From contig CALQJI020000042.1 in assembly GCA_943330855.2 (NCBI GenBank), forward strand, positions 1 through 43,474: a DNA stretch of 43,474 nt. The letters are read 5' to 3'. Source of the stretch: Klebsiella pneumoniae (lineage in GTDB: Bacteria; Verrucomicrobiota; Verrucomicrobiia; Limisphaerales; SXTU01). This document shows, in pieces, positions 9,332 to 16,883 of this stretch (its first letter is position 1; every line of letters starts with the position of its first letter). Below the pieces are notes generated by a model that was given only the letters and a program-made list of their open reading frames with translations, was not told where the DNA came from and made no database searches. Made by a program: the position numbers and the translations under genes.

Positions 9332-10417
9332 TTATTTCTCCAGCGCGGCGGTGAGCTGCTTCTTCACTTCTTCGAACTTGGCTTGCAGCTCGGTGCGCTT
9401 GGTTTTCGCGGCGGCTTTCTGGGCGTCGAGTTCCTCGGGCTTGGTCTTCTTCGGGTCGGGGTCGCGCACGCCGTTGACGGCGTCTTGGGCCTTGCTCACG
9501 GCGTTGGCGGCGGTGGTGAGTTCCGTGAGCCAGGCGGCGTTGGAGGTGGCTTTGGCGGTGTAGGGCGCGGCGTCCTTGCCGGCGAGGCTCGCGGCGTAGG
9601 CGACGATGGAGAGGTTATGCTGGGCTTGCTGGACTTCGGGGTTCGGCGTGGCGGGACCGTCGATGAGCTTGGTCGCCCACTTGATGCCGGCGAGCAAGTG
9701 TTCGTGGAACTTGGCGTCCTTCCATGTCGCGTCGTTGTGACCGAGGTTCGTGTAGAAGAGGCGGCCCGCGCCGTATTCGCGCACCCAGCAGACGGGGACG
9801 AGGTAGGGGCGCTTGGGGTTGGTCTTGGCCATGTCCAAGCTGTAGAGCACGCGCACGGACTTCGGGTCGTAGTCGTTGTATTGGTAAATCTCGTCCTTCC
9901 AGGTGAACTCCTTGCCGAGCATCGCCACGGTCGGGTGCGACGGCTCGTGGTTCACGAAGCTGGCGGTCGTGCCGCTGCCCCACGGGTGGCCGGCGAAGCT
10001 GCCGTTGATGAAGGCGGTGTAGCCCTTGAAGTCCTTGAACGTGTCCGTGGCGCTGTGCGTGCCGATGAAGCCCTTGCCCTGCTTCACGAAGTCCAGCAAC
10101 GCCTCGCGCGGTTCGCCCGCGGGCAGGAGCGAGCCAGTGGTGTAGAAGAAGAGGGCGTCATACTTCGCGAGGTTTTCCTTCGTCAGCACCGCGATGGCGT
10201 CTTGGGAGAAGTCGGTGGTGAAGATGCCGGACTTCTCGCCGAGTTCCTTCATCTGCTGCTCGACAAGGCAGAGCTGGTCGGGCGCGGGGCGCTTCACGAC
10301 GCCGTGCTGGAAGCTCTTGGATTGGGTGACCACGAGGATTTTCTTCGCGGCAGCCTCAGTGCTCGCGGTGGCGAGGAGCAGGGCGGCGGCGAACGGAAGG
10401 AGACGGAACAGTTTCAT
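9332..10417 (-). CDS. Secreted ThuA-like protein with C-terminal coiled coil
   Basis: Protein of 361 residues with a signal peptide (MKLFRLLPFAAALLLATAST, then EAAA). The ThuA (trehalose-utilisation, glutamine-amidotransferase-like fold) domain runs from about 25 to 255, starting KKILVVTQSKSFQHG and including GKGFIGTHSATDTF, NHEPSHPTVAML and the conserved ending CWVREYGAGRLFYTNLGHND. Many ThuA-like proteins lack the amidotransferase Cys, so an amidotransferase activity is not claimed. The last roughly 100 residues are Ala/Lys/Glu-rich and look coiled-coil, an extension not typical of minimal ThuA proteins. It lies directly upstream of the DUF1080 gene; both are exported and probably work on the same glycans. 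Confidence 0.88.
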   Translation of the reverse strand: MKLFRLLPFAAALLLATASTEAAAKKILVVTQSKSFQHGVVKRPAPDQLCLVEQQMKELGEKSGIFTTDFSQDAIAVLTKENLAKYDALFFYTTGSLLPAGEPREALLDFVKQGKGFIGTHSATDTFKDFKGYTAFINGSFAGHPWGSGTTASFVNHEPSHPTVAMLGKEFTWKDEIYQYNDYDPKSVRVLYSLDMAKTNPKRPYLVPVCWVREYGAGRLFYTNLGHNDATWKDAKFHEHLLAGIKWATKLIDGPATPNPEVQQAQHNLSIVAYAASLAGKDAAPYTAKATSNAAWLTELTTAANAVSKAQDAVNGVRDPDPKKTKPEELDAQKAAAKTKRTELQAKFEEVKKQLTAALEK

Positions 10418-10495
10418 GAGTGGCAGTGGGTTGTCAGCGACGGGGGAGACGGACTGGACGCCGGCGAAGGGAATTCAACGGTGGAGCATGGTCGC

Positions 10496-10532
10496 CTACG
10501 TCCGGGGCAAGGTGCTTGCCGCTGGAACGTAG
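10496..10532. repeat. Small palindrome CTACGT...AACGTAG upstream of ThuA gene
   Basis: Arms CTACGTCCGGGGCAAG and CTTGCCGCTGGAACGTAG pair imperfectly. It starts CTAC and ends GTAG, the opposite orientation to the GTAG...CTAC elements. It lies in the 166-base gap between the MoxR stop and the ThuA start. Confidence 0.55.
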
Positions 10533-10583
10533 CTTTCCCCAAACCTTCGGACGCGGCGGCGGACGTGGGCGTCGCCGCTCCGC

Positions 10584-11564
10584 TCACACCGGCACCGGCA
10601 CGGACTCGATGATGTGGTCAATCACCCCGCGCGCCGTGACCGTCACGGCCCGCGTGCCGCGCCGCGTGATGAGCCGGTGCGGGAGGACCAGGCGGGCCGC
10701 TTGCTTGATGTCGTCGGGCAGCACGTATTCGCGGCCTGCCAGCAACGCGAGCGCCTGACTGAAGCGTTGCACGTCGAGGCTGCCGCGCGGGCTGGCCCCG
10801 TGTTCCAACGAGTCCGCCGCGCGCGTGGCGTGGACGATGTCCACGAGGTAGCCGAGCAGCGATTGTTCGATGGTGACGTTGCGCAGGGTGGCGTGGACTT
10901 GGGCGAGCACGTCGGGCGTCATCACCGGTTCGAGGCGAGCGAGCGGGTCGTCGTGCTGCTGCATCTGGAGCAGGCGCATCTCCGTGGCGCGGTCGAGATA
11001 GCCGATGCTCAGGCGCACCATGAAGCGGTCCATCTGCGCGAAGGGCAGGGGATAAGTGCCCTCCAGCTCGACCGGGTTCTGCGTGGCCAGCACGAAGAAC
11101 GGCCATTCCAACGCGTGCCGTTGGCCGTCCACCGTGACGCTCTGTTCCTCCATCGCCTCCAGCAGCGCGGACTGCGTGCGCGGCGTGGCGCGGTTGATTT
11201 CGTCGGCGAGCAGGATGTTCGTGAAGACCGGCCCGCGCCGGAAGGTGAACTCCTGCCGCTCCGGCGCGAAGAGGGTCACGCCCGTGATGTCCGAGGGCAG
11301 CAGGTCGGCGGTGAACTGCACGCGCTTGAAGCCCGCCGCGAGCGAGCGGGCGAGCGCTTTCGCCAGCAAGGTCTTGCCCAGCCCCGGCACATCCTCGATG
11401 AGCACATGGCCCCCGGAGACGAGCGCCAGCACGGCGTGCGTCACGACCTGTTCCTTCCCGATGAACACGCGCGAGACGTTCTCCACCAGCCGCCGGATGT
11501 GCTGCGAGGCGGGGAACTCCGCGGCGGACGGCGGCGCGGGTGCGGGTGGGTTTTTGAGCAACAT
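10584..11564 (-). CDS. MoxR-family AAA+ ATPase
   Basis: ATPase of 326 residues, usual MoxR length. Walker A is EDVPGLGKT at 58-65 region, Walker B is NILLADEIN with D121/E122, and the sensor segment is FVLATQNPVELEGTYPLPFAQMDRF, characteristic of MoxR. The C-terminal lid contains PRGSLDVQRFSQAL. MoxR proteins act as chaperone-like ATPases for insertion of cofactors or maturation of protein complexes and are usually followed by DUF58 and VWA membrane genes. Here neither neighbour is such a gene, so it looks like an orphan; a VWA protein is encoded about 5 kb away (16884-18692) and might be a partner, which is only a guess. It is divergent from the serine hydrolase. Confidence 0.93.
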   Translation of the reverse strand: MLLKNPPAPAPPSAAEFPASQHIRRLVENVSRVFIGKEQVVTHAVLALVSGGHVLIEDVPGLGKTLLAKALARSLAAGFKRVQFTADLLPSDITGVTLFAPERQEFTFRRGPVFTNILLADEINRATPRTQSALLEAMEEQSVTVDGQRHALEWPFFVLATQNPVELEGTYPLPFAQMDRFMVRLSIGYLDRATEMRLLQMQQHDDPLARLEPVMTPDVLAQVHATLRNVTIEQSLLGYLVDIVHATRAADSLEHGASPRGSLDVQRFSQALALLAGREYVLPDDIKQAARLVLPHRLITRRGTRAVTVTARGVIDHIIESVPVPV

Positions 11565-11702
11565 GATTTCGTGGTTGAACGCGGCTGCGGCGAAGTGTTT
11601 CGGCGAGGTGGGTGAATTGCAATGGCGACGACAAGCGTTGCTGGGCTGGCCGCGTTGGCCGACACTGAATACTCACCGCTCCCCATTCGCCGAAACCACC
11701 TC

Positions 11703-12959
11703 ATGCACCGCCGCCGTTTCCTCGCCGCCACCGCTGCTGCCGCTCCGCTGTTCGCTCGGGGCACTGAACCGCCACTCTCGCTCGCCAGCTTTGACCGCGA
11801 GATGGAGGCGTTCATCGCGGCGCGCAAAATCCCCGGCGGCGCACTCGCGGTGGTGAAGGACGGGCGCCTCGTTCACGCGCGCGGCTACGGCTGGGCGGAC
11901 CGTGAGCGCCAGCAACGCGTCGAGCCGACCTCGCTGTTCCGTATCGCCAGCATCTCCAAACCCATCACCGCCGTCGCCGTGCTCAAGCTCGTCGAGCAAG
12001 GCAAGCTCAAGCTCGCCGACCGCGTGTTCGACTTCCTCTCGCTCAAGCCACTTATCCCGGCCGGCAAGCAGGCCGACCCGCGCCTGCGCACCGTCACCAT
12101 TCGCCAGTGTCTTCAACACACGGGCGGTTGGGACCGCGACCAGAGCTTCGACCCGATGTTCCGCCCGAGGCTCATCGCCACCGCCGTCGGCGAGGCCGCG
12201 CCCGCGAGCGCGCCCGCGGTCATTCGCTACATGATGGGGCAGCCGCTCGATTTCGACCCTGGCACGCGCTACGCCTACTCGAACTTCGGCTACTGCCTGC
12301 TGGGCCGCGTCATCGAGAAGGTCACCGGGAAAGCCTACGCGGACTTCGTGCAGGAAGTTGGCCTCGCACCCAGCGGCATCAAGTCCATGCGCCTGGGCCG
12401 TTCGCTGGAAACGGGTCGCGCACCGAATGAAGTCCGCTACGCCATGCCCGGTGCCGAGACGACGGAGAGCGTCTTCCCCGGTGCGTCGTCGAAAGTTGCA
12501 CCGCCTTATGGCGGCTTCAATCTGGAGGCGATGGACGCGCATGGTGGCTGGCTGGCAAGCGCGGTGGACCTCGCACGTTTCGCCGCCGCGCTGCACGACG
12601 CGGAGACGGGCCCGCTGCTGAAGGCGGTGACCTACCGGGAGCTGCACGCCGCCCCGCCGGCACCTGTGTCGCGCAACGAGGACGGCTCGCTGAAAGAGGT
12701 CTTCTACGCCTGCGGCTGGCAATCCCGCCCCATCGTCGGGCGACCGGGGAAGGCCAACCACTGGCACTCGGGCAGCCTGCCGGGCACGCGCACGTTGCTC
12801 GTGCGCCGTTGGGATGGACTTGCCTGGGCCGCGCTCTTCAACCAGCGGCAGGATCTCGCCAACCTGCCTGACACCGCCATTGACCCCGCGATGCACCGCG
12901 CGGCGGATGCGGTGCAGGAGTGGCCGAAAGGAGATTTGTTCCACCAGTTCCCCACGTAG
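11703..12959 (+). CDS. Secreted serine hydrolase, class C beta-lactamase/esterase family
   Basis: Protein of 418 residues from ATG 11703; an ATG at 11622 in frame would prepend 27 residues without family similarity. MHRRRFLAATAAAAPLFARG is a Tat-like or Sec signal. Active-site SxxK is S83-I-S-K86 in FRIASISKPITAVAVLKL, and Y192-S-N194 is the YxN motif. Near the C-terminus HWHSGSLPGT supplies the third motif (HSG). The family includes class C beta-lactamases, D-Ala-D-Ala peptidases and esterases; nothing here separates them, and its length and environment favour a general periplasmic esterase/peptidase. The stop codon TAG is the second to fourth base of a palindromic repeat, so the original C-terminus may have differed. 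Confidence 0.9.
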   Translation: MHRRRFLAATAAAAPLFARGTEPPLSLASFDREMEAFIAARKIPGGALAVVKDGRLVHARGYGWADRERQQRVEPTSLFRIASISKPITAVAVLKLVEQGKLKLADRVFDFLSLKPLIPAGKQADPRLRTVTIRQCLQHTGGWDRDQSFDPMFRPRLIATAVGEAAPASAPAVIRYMMGQPLDFDPGTRYAYSNFGYCLLGRVIEKVTGKAYADFVQEVGLAPSGIKSMRLGRSLETGRAPNEVRYAMPGAETTESVFPGASSKVAPPYGGFNLEAMDAHGGWLASAVDLARFAAALHDAETGPLLKAVTYRELHAAPPAPVSRNEDGSLKEVFYACGWQSRPIVGRPGKANHWHSGSLPGTRTLLVRRWDGLAWAALFNQRQDLANLPDTAIDPAMHRAADAVQEWPKGDLFHQFPT

Positions 12960-13017
12960 TCGCAGGCTTCAGCCTGCGGATGACGCCACGTAGCCAAGTA
13001 GCTTCAGCCTGCGGATG
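12956..13017. repeat. Palindrome kind A, left half plus partial second copy; supplies a stop codon
   Basis: GTAGT plus hairpin CGCAGGCTTCAGCCTGCG at 12956-12978, then GATGACGCCACGTAGCCAAGTA and a second, shortened GCTTCAGCCTGCGGATGA. The right-hand hairpin of complete copies is absent. Bases 12957-12959 are the TAG of the serine hydrolase. Confidence 0.8.
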
Positions 13018-13099
13018 AGCGCAACTCGCTGCGCGTGCGTGCGGAAAATCCGCTGGGAAGCGCACGGTCGCATTTGTAGGCTCGTATTCGTTACTCAAC

Positions 13100-14020
13100 G
13101 TGAGCCACCGACGCATCATTTCCCTCCTGCCCAGCGCGACCGAGCTAGTCTGCGCGCTGGGCTGTGGCGCGCAGTTGGTCGGCCGCTCGCACGAGTGTGA
13201 TTTCCCCGCCGAGGTGACGCGCCTGCCCGTCTGCACCGAGTCCACGCTGCCGCCCGACACGTCGAGCCGGCAGATTGACGAGCAAGTTCACAACCAGCTT
13301 AGCGCGTCGCTCTCCCTCTACCGGCTCAACACGCGGCGGATGCAGGAGCTGAAGCCCGACCTCATCCTCACGCAGGCGCAGTGCGACGTTTGCGCGGTTA
13401 GCGAGGCAGATGTGGCGACGGCGCTCGGCGGCTGGCCCGGCTCACCGCCGCAAATCCTTTCGCTCGCTCCGCACCGGCTCGCCGACGTGTGGGAGGATGT
13501 GCGGCGTGTCGCCGCCGCGCTGGGCGTGGCCGAGCACGGACGGGAGGTGCTGCGGCCGCTCAAGAACCGCTGCGTGGACGTCATCGAGAAGGCGTGCATG
13601 GTGCGGCGTCCCTCCGTGGCGTGCCTCGAATGGCTCGACCCGCTCATGGGCGCGGGCAACTGGGTGCCGGAATTGGTGGAGCTGGCCGGTGGCAAAAATC
13701 TCTTCGGCGAGGCGGGCAAGCACACCAGTTACCTGCGTTGGGAGGAACTCCGCGCGGCGAACCCGGACGTGATCATCGCGCTGCCGTGCGGCTTCGACCT
13801 CGCACGCACACAGCGCGAGATGACGTCGCTCCTCAACCAACCCGGCTGGCGTGACCTCCGCGCGGTGCAGAAAAAGCGCGTCTTCCTCTGCGACGGCAGC
13901 GCCTACTTCAATCGCCCCGGCCCCCGGCTGGTGGAGTCACTGGAAATCATGGCGGAGATTTTGCACCCGGGGACGTTCCGTTTCGGCCATGAAGGCGCGG
14001 GTTGGAAGAAGCTGGGTTGA
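13100..14020 (+). CDS. BtuF-like cobalamin/iron-chelate binding protein lacking a signal peptide
   Basis: Protein of 306 residues of the helical-backbone substrate-binding family (COG0614). The N-terminus, starting at GTG 13100, runs straight into the first lobe (RIISLLPSATELVCALGCGA, then QLVGRSHECDFP), with the family's PSxTE...ALG...LVG pattern. LKPDLILTQAQCDVCAV and WLDPLMGAGNWVPELVELAGG are typical of the cobalamin-binding-protein subgroup. No signal peptide or lipobox precedes it and no upstream start gives one, so it appears cytoplasmic, unlike a true ABC-transporter binding protein. No permease or ATPase gene is adjacent. Cytoplasmic members are common in annotations but their role is unclear. 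CDVC is a possible metal or thiol site. Confidence 0.8.
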   Translation: MSHRRIISLLPSATELVCALGCGAQLVGRSHECDFPAEVTRLPVCTESTLPPDTSSRQIDEQVHNQLSASLSLYRLNTRRMQELKPDLILTQAQCDVCAVSEADVATALGGWPGSPPQILSLAPHRLADVWEDVRRVAAALGVAEHGREVLRPLKNRCVDVIEKACMVRRPSVACLEWLDPLMGAGNWVPELVELAGGKNLFGEAGKHTSYLRWEELRAANPDVIIALPCGFDLARTQREMTSLLNQPGWRDLRAVQKKRVFLCDGSAYFNRPGPRLVESLEIMAEILHPGTFRFGHEGAGWKKLG

Positions 14021-14031
14021 CCCTGAACAAG

Positions 14032-14140
14032 GGAGGCAGGAAAGGGATTTATAAGGAGAGCAGAAAGGCAGGCGAGGCCTTGTGGTCGGTGCGCTTTGGT
14101 TCCTCCTGCCTTCCTGCTTCTCCTTATAAATTTTCCTCCT
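14032..14140. repeat. Imperfect inverted repeat with TTATAAGGAG core
   Basis: Left arm 14032-14072 contains TTTATAAGGAGAGCAGAAAG and the right arm 14106-14140 contains the complement CTTCTCCTTATAAATTTTCC. It lies just downstream of the BtuF-like gene. The rest of the gap to the next gene start (14141-14350) shows no gene I can support. Confidence 0.7.
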
Positions 14141-14350
14141 GGCTCAGAAGCCCGGCCAAGACGGGACTGCGCACATCCAGAGCTTCGCGCGCGGGGAGAT
14201 GAACTCGGAATTGCCGTTCGCGTTCGGAGTGTTTTCTCCTGCCTCTGAGCCTCCAGAAGGTTCGGCTGTCACTGATACGCAATCCTCGGCGTGACGCACT
14301 GTGAACAACTTTGCGTTGCCCCGGCCCGGCTCCGCCCACAGCCTTGGGGC

Positions 14351-14701
14351 GTGGCAAAACCTGCTTTGGGAAAAGGTCTGGGCGAGTTGCTCCACGGCAA
14401 TGGCAACCCCGGGCCGCGCTCGGTGACGGAAACGCACACCGCTGCGGGGCCGCGTCTCAGCGCGGGGATGAGCACCCTCGTCGGGCGTCGCGGGGAACCG
14501 AGTCCAGCCACCGCCCGCCCGCCTTCGCTCACCCTCCTGCGCGCCTCGCTGCTGGCGGCGGACGCGGCGCTGACCGGTGGGGCTGCGATGCATGCTCAAC
14601 TCCACCCGCCGCTGGACTGGACGACCACGGCTATCCCTCTGCTGGCCGTGTTGCTGGGCGCGTGGCTGGGCTGGCTCGGGCTGACTTGGGGCCGGGAGTA
14701 A
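14351..14701 (+). CDS. Small membrane protein with ParB-N-terminus-like motif
   Basis: Protein of 116 residues if started at GTG 14351, which yields MAKPALGKGLGELLHGNG; an in-frame ATG at 14291 would add 20 unrelated residues. The first 16 residues resemble the extreme N-terminus of ParB/Spo0J proteins (ALGRGLGALL type), the segment that contacts the ParA/Soj ATPase. A second, weaker copy follows at about 36-47 (LSAGMSTLVGRR). The C-terminal half has two hydrophobic stretches, about 60-80 and 92-112 (TAIPLLAVLLGAWLGWLGLTW), giving a hairpin in the membrane or one anchor. There is no ParB DNA-binding domain. I recall similar short proteins in Verrucomicrobiota but know of no function. Coding is supported by motif and hydrophobic pattern rather than by homology search. 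Confidence 0.6.
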   Translation: MAKPALGKGLGELLHGNGNPGPRSVTETHTAAGPRLSAGMSTLVGRRGEPSPATARPPSLTLLRASLLAADAALTGGAAMHAQLHPPLDWTTTAIPLLAVLLGAWLGWLGLTWGRE

Positions 14702-14741
14702 TAACGTCCGTCGCTCGCGGACACCGTCGCCGAGGGGCCGT

Positions 14742-15704
14742 TCACTCCTTCACGGCCACGATGAATTGGTTCGAGGTGGCCAGTCCCAGCTTGAGGCAGA
14801 GCGTGTCCAGCACGGTGAAGCCGCCGCTGAACGCGAGGTTCTTCAAGCTGATGTGTCGCCACGGCCAGCCACCTTCCGCCACGCAGTCCAACCCGAACTT
14901 CACGCGCAGGCTGATAATCCAAAAGCCGATGGACGGCAGATAGCCACGGTCAATGACCTTGAACCCGGCTTCCTGCACGAGCTTCGTGAGCGATGCTTGG
15001 TTGAACAGGTGGAAGTGGCGCGGCGTGTGGAAGCCGGCCCAGTAGGAGTTGTGGAACAGGTCGAAGTCGAGGCCGCCGACGTTGGGAGTGTCGATGACGA
15101 GGAGCGCGCCGGGCTTGAGCTTGGGGCGCAGGTTCAAGAGGGCTTGGCGCGGGTCGCGCAGGTGCTCGATGAGCTGGCGCATGAAGGCGAGGTCGTAGCC
15201 GTTGTCGGGCAGGCCGGCCACGTCGGTCTCGATGTTGCCCTCGCGACACTCCACGTTCAGCTCCTTCGCCAAGGCGCGCGCGCGGTCGCTGAAGAGGAGG
15301 TCGAAGGCAGTGCCTTGCGCAGCGCAATCGGCGTAGGCGTCGCGGTAGGCGGCGATGCGTTTCACGTCGCCGCAGCCGATGTCGATGAGGTTGGTGAAGC
15401 GCCGCTCGCCCCAACGCGCGCGGAAGTCGCGGGCGTCCTTGCCCATCTTCCAGCGGATGAGCTTGCTCTCGTGGAAGAGCGGGGAGTTGGGGTTGACCGT
15501 GTAGTAAGTCGGCGGATACAGCGCAGCGACTTCCTCGGGCGCGGGCAGCGGGTTGAGATAGACGTGGCCGCACTTCCAGCAGCGCACGATGTCAAACTCG
15601 CCGGGGCGGGCGTGGTATTCCCGGTCGTCGGTGCGGGAGACGAGCGTCCAGCCGCGTTCGCCGCAGAGGAGGCAATGGCCGTCGGTGCCGGTGGTGGAAG
15701 GCAT
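14742..15704 (-). CDS. Class I SAM-dependent methyltransferase with N-terminal zinc ribbon
   Basis: Protein of 320 residues from ATG 15704 (an in-frame start at 15734 adds 10). The N-terminal zinc ribbon has CLLCG and CWKCG pairs. The methyltransferase fold starts with motif I IDIGCGDVKR and continues with DLAFMRQLIEHLRDP and LKPGALLVIDTPN. The sequence HFHLFNQASLTKLVQEAGFKV is typical of the sugar or lipid-linked methyltransferases that share this ribbon. Seven bases separate it from the desaturase gene upstream on the same strand, so the pair is one operon, suggesting the methylated substrate is a lipid or an envelope glycan intermediate. The exact acceptor is unknown. Confidence 0.88.
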   Translation of the reverse strand: MPSTTGTDGHCLLCGERGWTLVSRTDDREYHARPGEFDIVRCWKCGHVYLNPLPAPEEVAALYPPTYYTVNPNSPLFHESKLIRWKMGKDARDFRARWGERRFTNLIDIGCGDVKRIAAYRDAYADCAAQGTAFDLLFSDRARALAKELNVECREGNIETDVAGLPDNGYDLAFMRQLIEHLRDPRQALLNLRPKLKPGALLVIDTPNVGGLDFDLFHNSYWAGFHTPRHFHLFNQASLTKLVQEAGFKVIDRGYLPSIGFWIISLRVKFGLDCVAEGGWPWRHISLKNLAFSGGFTVLDTLCLKLGLATSNQFIVAVKE

Positions 15705-15741
15705 GGTGGGGAAACGTTCAACGTCCGGAAGCACGCGCGGG

Positions 15742-16698
15742 TTAACTCGTGGCGGGATGCGCCACCTTCGGCTCCGCGTTAATCATCTCCCACAGCACCG
15801 AGAGATAGCTTCGGCGAATGGGTGGGAGGTAGCCGGGTTCATTTTCCTGAAGGACGCGCGAGAGCTTGCGCAGGTTGTAGAAGGGCACGCCGAACTGCGT
15901 GTGGTGCGCGAGGTGGGTGTCGAAGCCGAAGGGCGCGATGAGGTAGGCCTCCAAAAACGTCGCCTCGATGTCCACGGTGGCCTGCTCCAAGTCGTCGAGC
16001 GGCGCGGGGTCGGTCGTGTGCAGAAACCAGTAGCCGTGCTCGACGAAGATGCGGACCTCGTCGAGGAGCTGCGCGATGAGCACGAGCGGCGCGAGCCAGT
16101 GGGTGAAGTAGGCCCACCAGTAAAATTGCGTGGCGAACAGCGCGAAGAGCGCCGCTTGCCCGACCAAGATGAGCGCGAGTTGCACCCAGTCGCGCTCGGT
16201 CTCGATGGTCTTGTTCCCGAACTGCGCGCGGGTGGTGAACTTGCGGACGACTTTGCGGAAGAGGGACACCACCACGCCGGTGAGCAGGGCGAAGCAGCGC
16301 GGGAGGCCGGCTTTCACGCGCAGCGGCGGGCTGTAGAGCGGGGCGTCCACATCCTCGCCAATCTTCTGCGGGGACTTGTGATGCTGGAGGTGCGATTTCC
16401 GGTAGAGGAGGAAGTTCATCCCGAGCAAGCCACTGAGGCCCTTGCCCATCGCCTCGTTCACGGCCACGGGGAAGAAGAGGTTTTTGTGCGTTGCCTCGTG
16501 GATGGCCATGACGAGGCGATACTGCATAAAGCCGATGACGACGAAGGCCGCCGTCCACACCGTCCACAGCGGCCAAAGCTTCATCGCCACCAGCGCGAGG
16601 GCGAGGATGCCGACGGTGGAGCCAACGTGGAGCGCAACGGGGAGGTTGCGTTTGTCCTCGCGCAAGGCCTGCACTTTTTGAAGCGTTTCTTTCGTCAT
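15742..16698 (-). CDS. Membrane fatty acid desaturase
   Basis: Integral membrane di-iron desaturase of 318 residues. All three histidine boxes are present: HEATH at 67-71, HLQHH at 103-107 and HLAHH at 262-266. Hydrophobic segments flank them (about 22-65 and 172-212). The N-terminal MTKETLQKVQALREDKRN is soluble. This class introduces double bonds, or hydroxyl groups, into acyl chains or sphingoid bases using O2 and an electron donor. It heads a two-gene operon with the methyltransferase (7-base gap), and nothing nearby names the donor. Start ATG 16698 is the only reasonable one. Confidence 0.92.
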   Translation of the reverse strand: MTKETLQKVQALREDKRNLPVALHVGSTVGILALALVAMKLWPLWTVWTAAFVVIGFMQYRLVMAIHEATHKNLFFPVAVNEAMGKGLSGLLGMNFLLYRKSHLQHHKSPQKIGEDVDAPLYSPPLRVKAGLPRCFALLTGVVVSLFRKVVRKFTTRAQFGNKTIETERDWVQLALILVGQAALFALFATQFYWWAYFTHWLAPLVLIAQLLDEVRIFVEHGYWFLHTTDPAPLDDLEQATVDIEATFLEAYLIAPFGFDTHLAHHTQFGVPFYNLRKLSRVLQENEPGYLPPIRRSYLSVLWEMINAEPKVAHPATS

Positions 16699-16767
16699 GC
16701 GAGCGTCTGAAACCGCAGCGGAAACATACGAATCATCCCCCGGTTGGCGAGCCTATAAGTTGGCGGC

Positions 16768-16847
16768 ATTGGAGCGCGGGCGCCTACGTCCGCCGCAGTC
16801 TGCTTCACGGATGTATTGGCTGCGGACGTGGGGGTCCGCGCTCCAAT
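16768..16847. repeat. 80-bp palindromic element ATTGGAGCGCGG...CCGCGCTCCAAT
   Basis: Left arm ATTGGAGCGCGGGCGCCTAC and GTCCGCCGCAG pair with CTGCGGACGTGGGGGTCCGC and GCTCCAAT. It occupies the gap between the convergently or tandemly placed VWA stop (16884) and the desaturase start (16698), upstream of the desaturase. Confidence 0.85.
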
Positions 16848-16883
16848 CCAAACAGGGCTTCGTGTCAACGGGGTCGTTCCGGC

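Noticed and set aside
10584..11564. MoxR-VWA system as a defined complex with the VWA gene at 16884
   Set aside because: The genes are 5 kb apart, have unrelated genes between them, and there is no DUF58 gene; no evidence links them.
14144..14605. Minus-strand frame of 153 codons over the small ParB-motif gene
   Set aside because: Arg/Gly-rich with no pattern, whereas the plus strand gives a recognisable motif and membrane segments.
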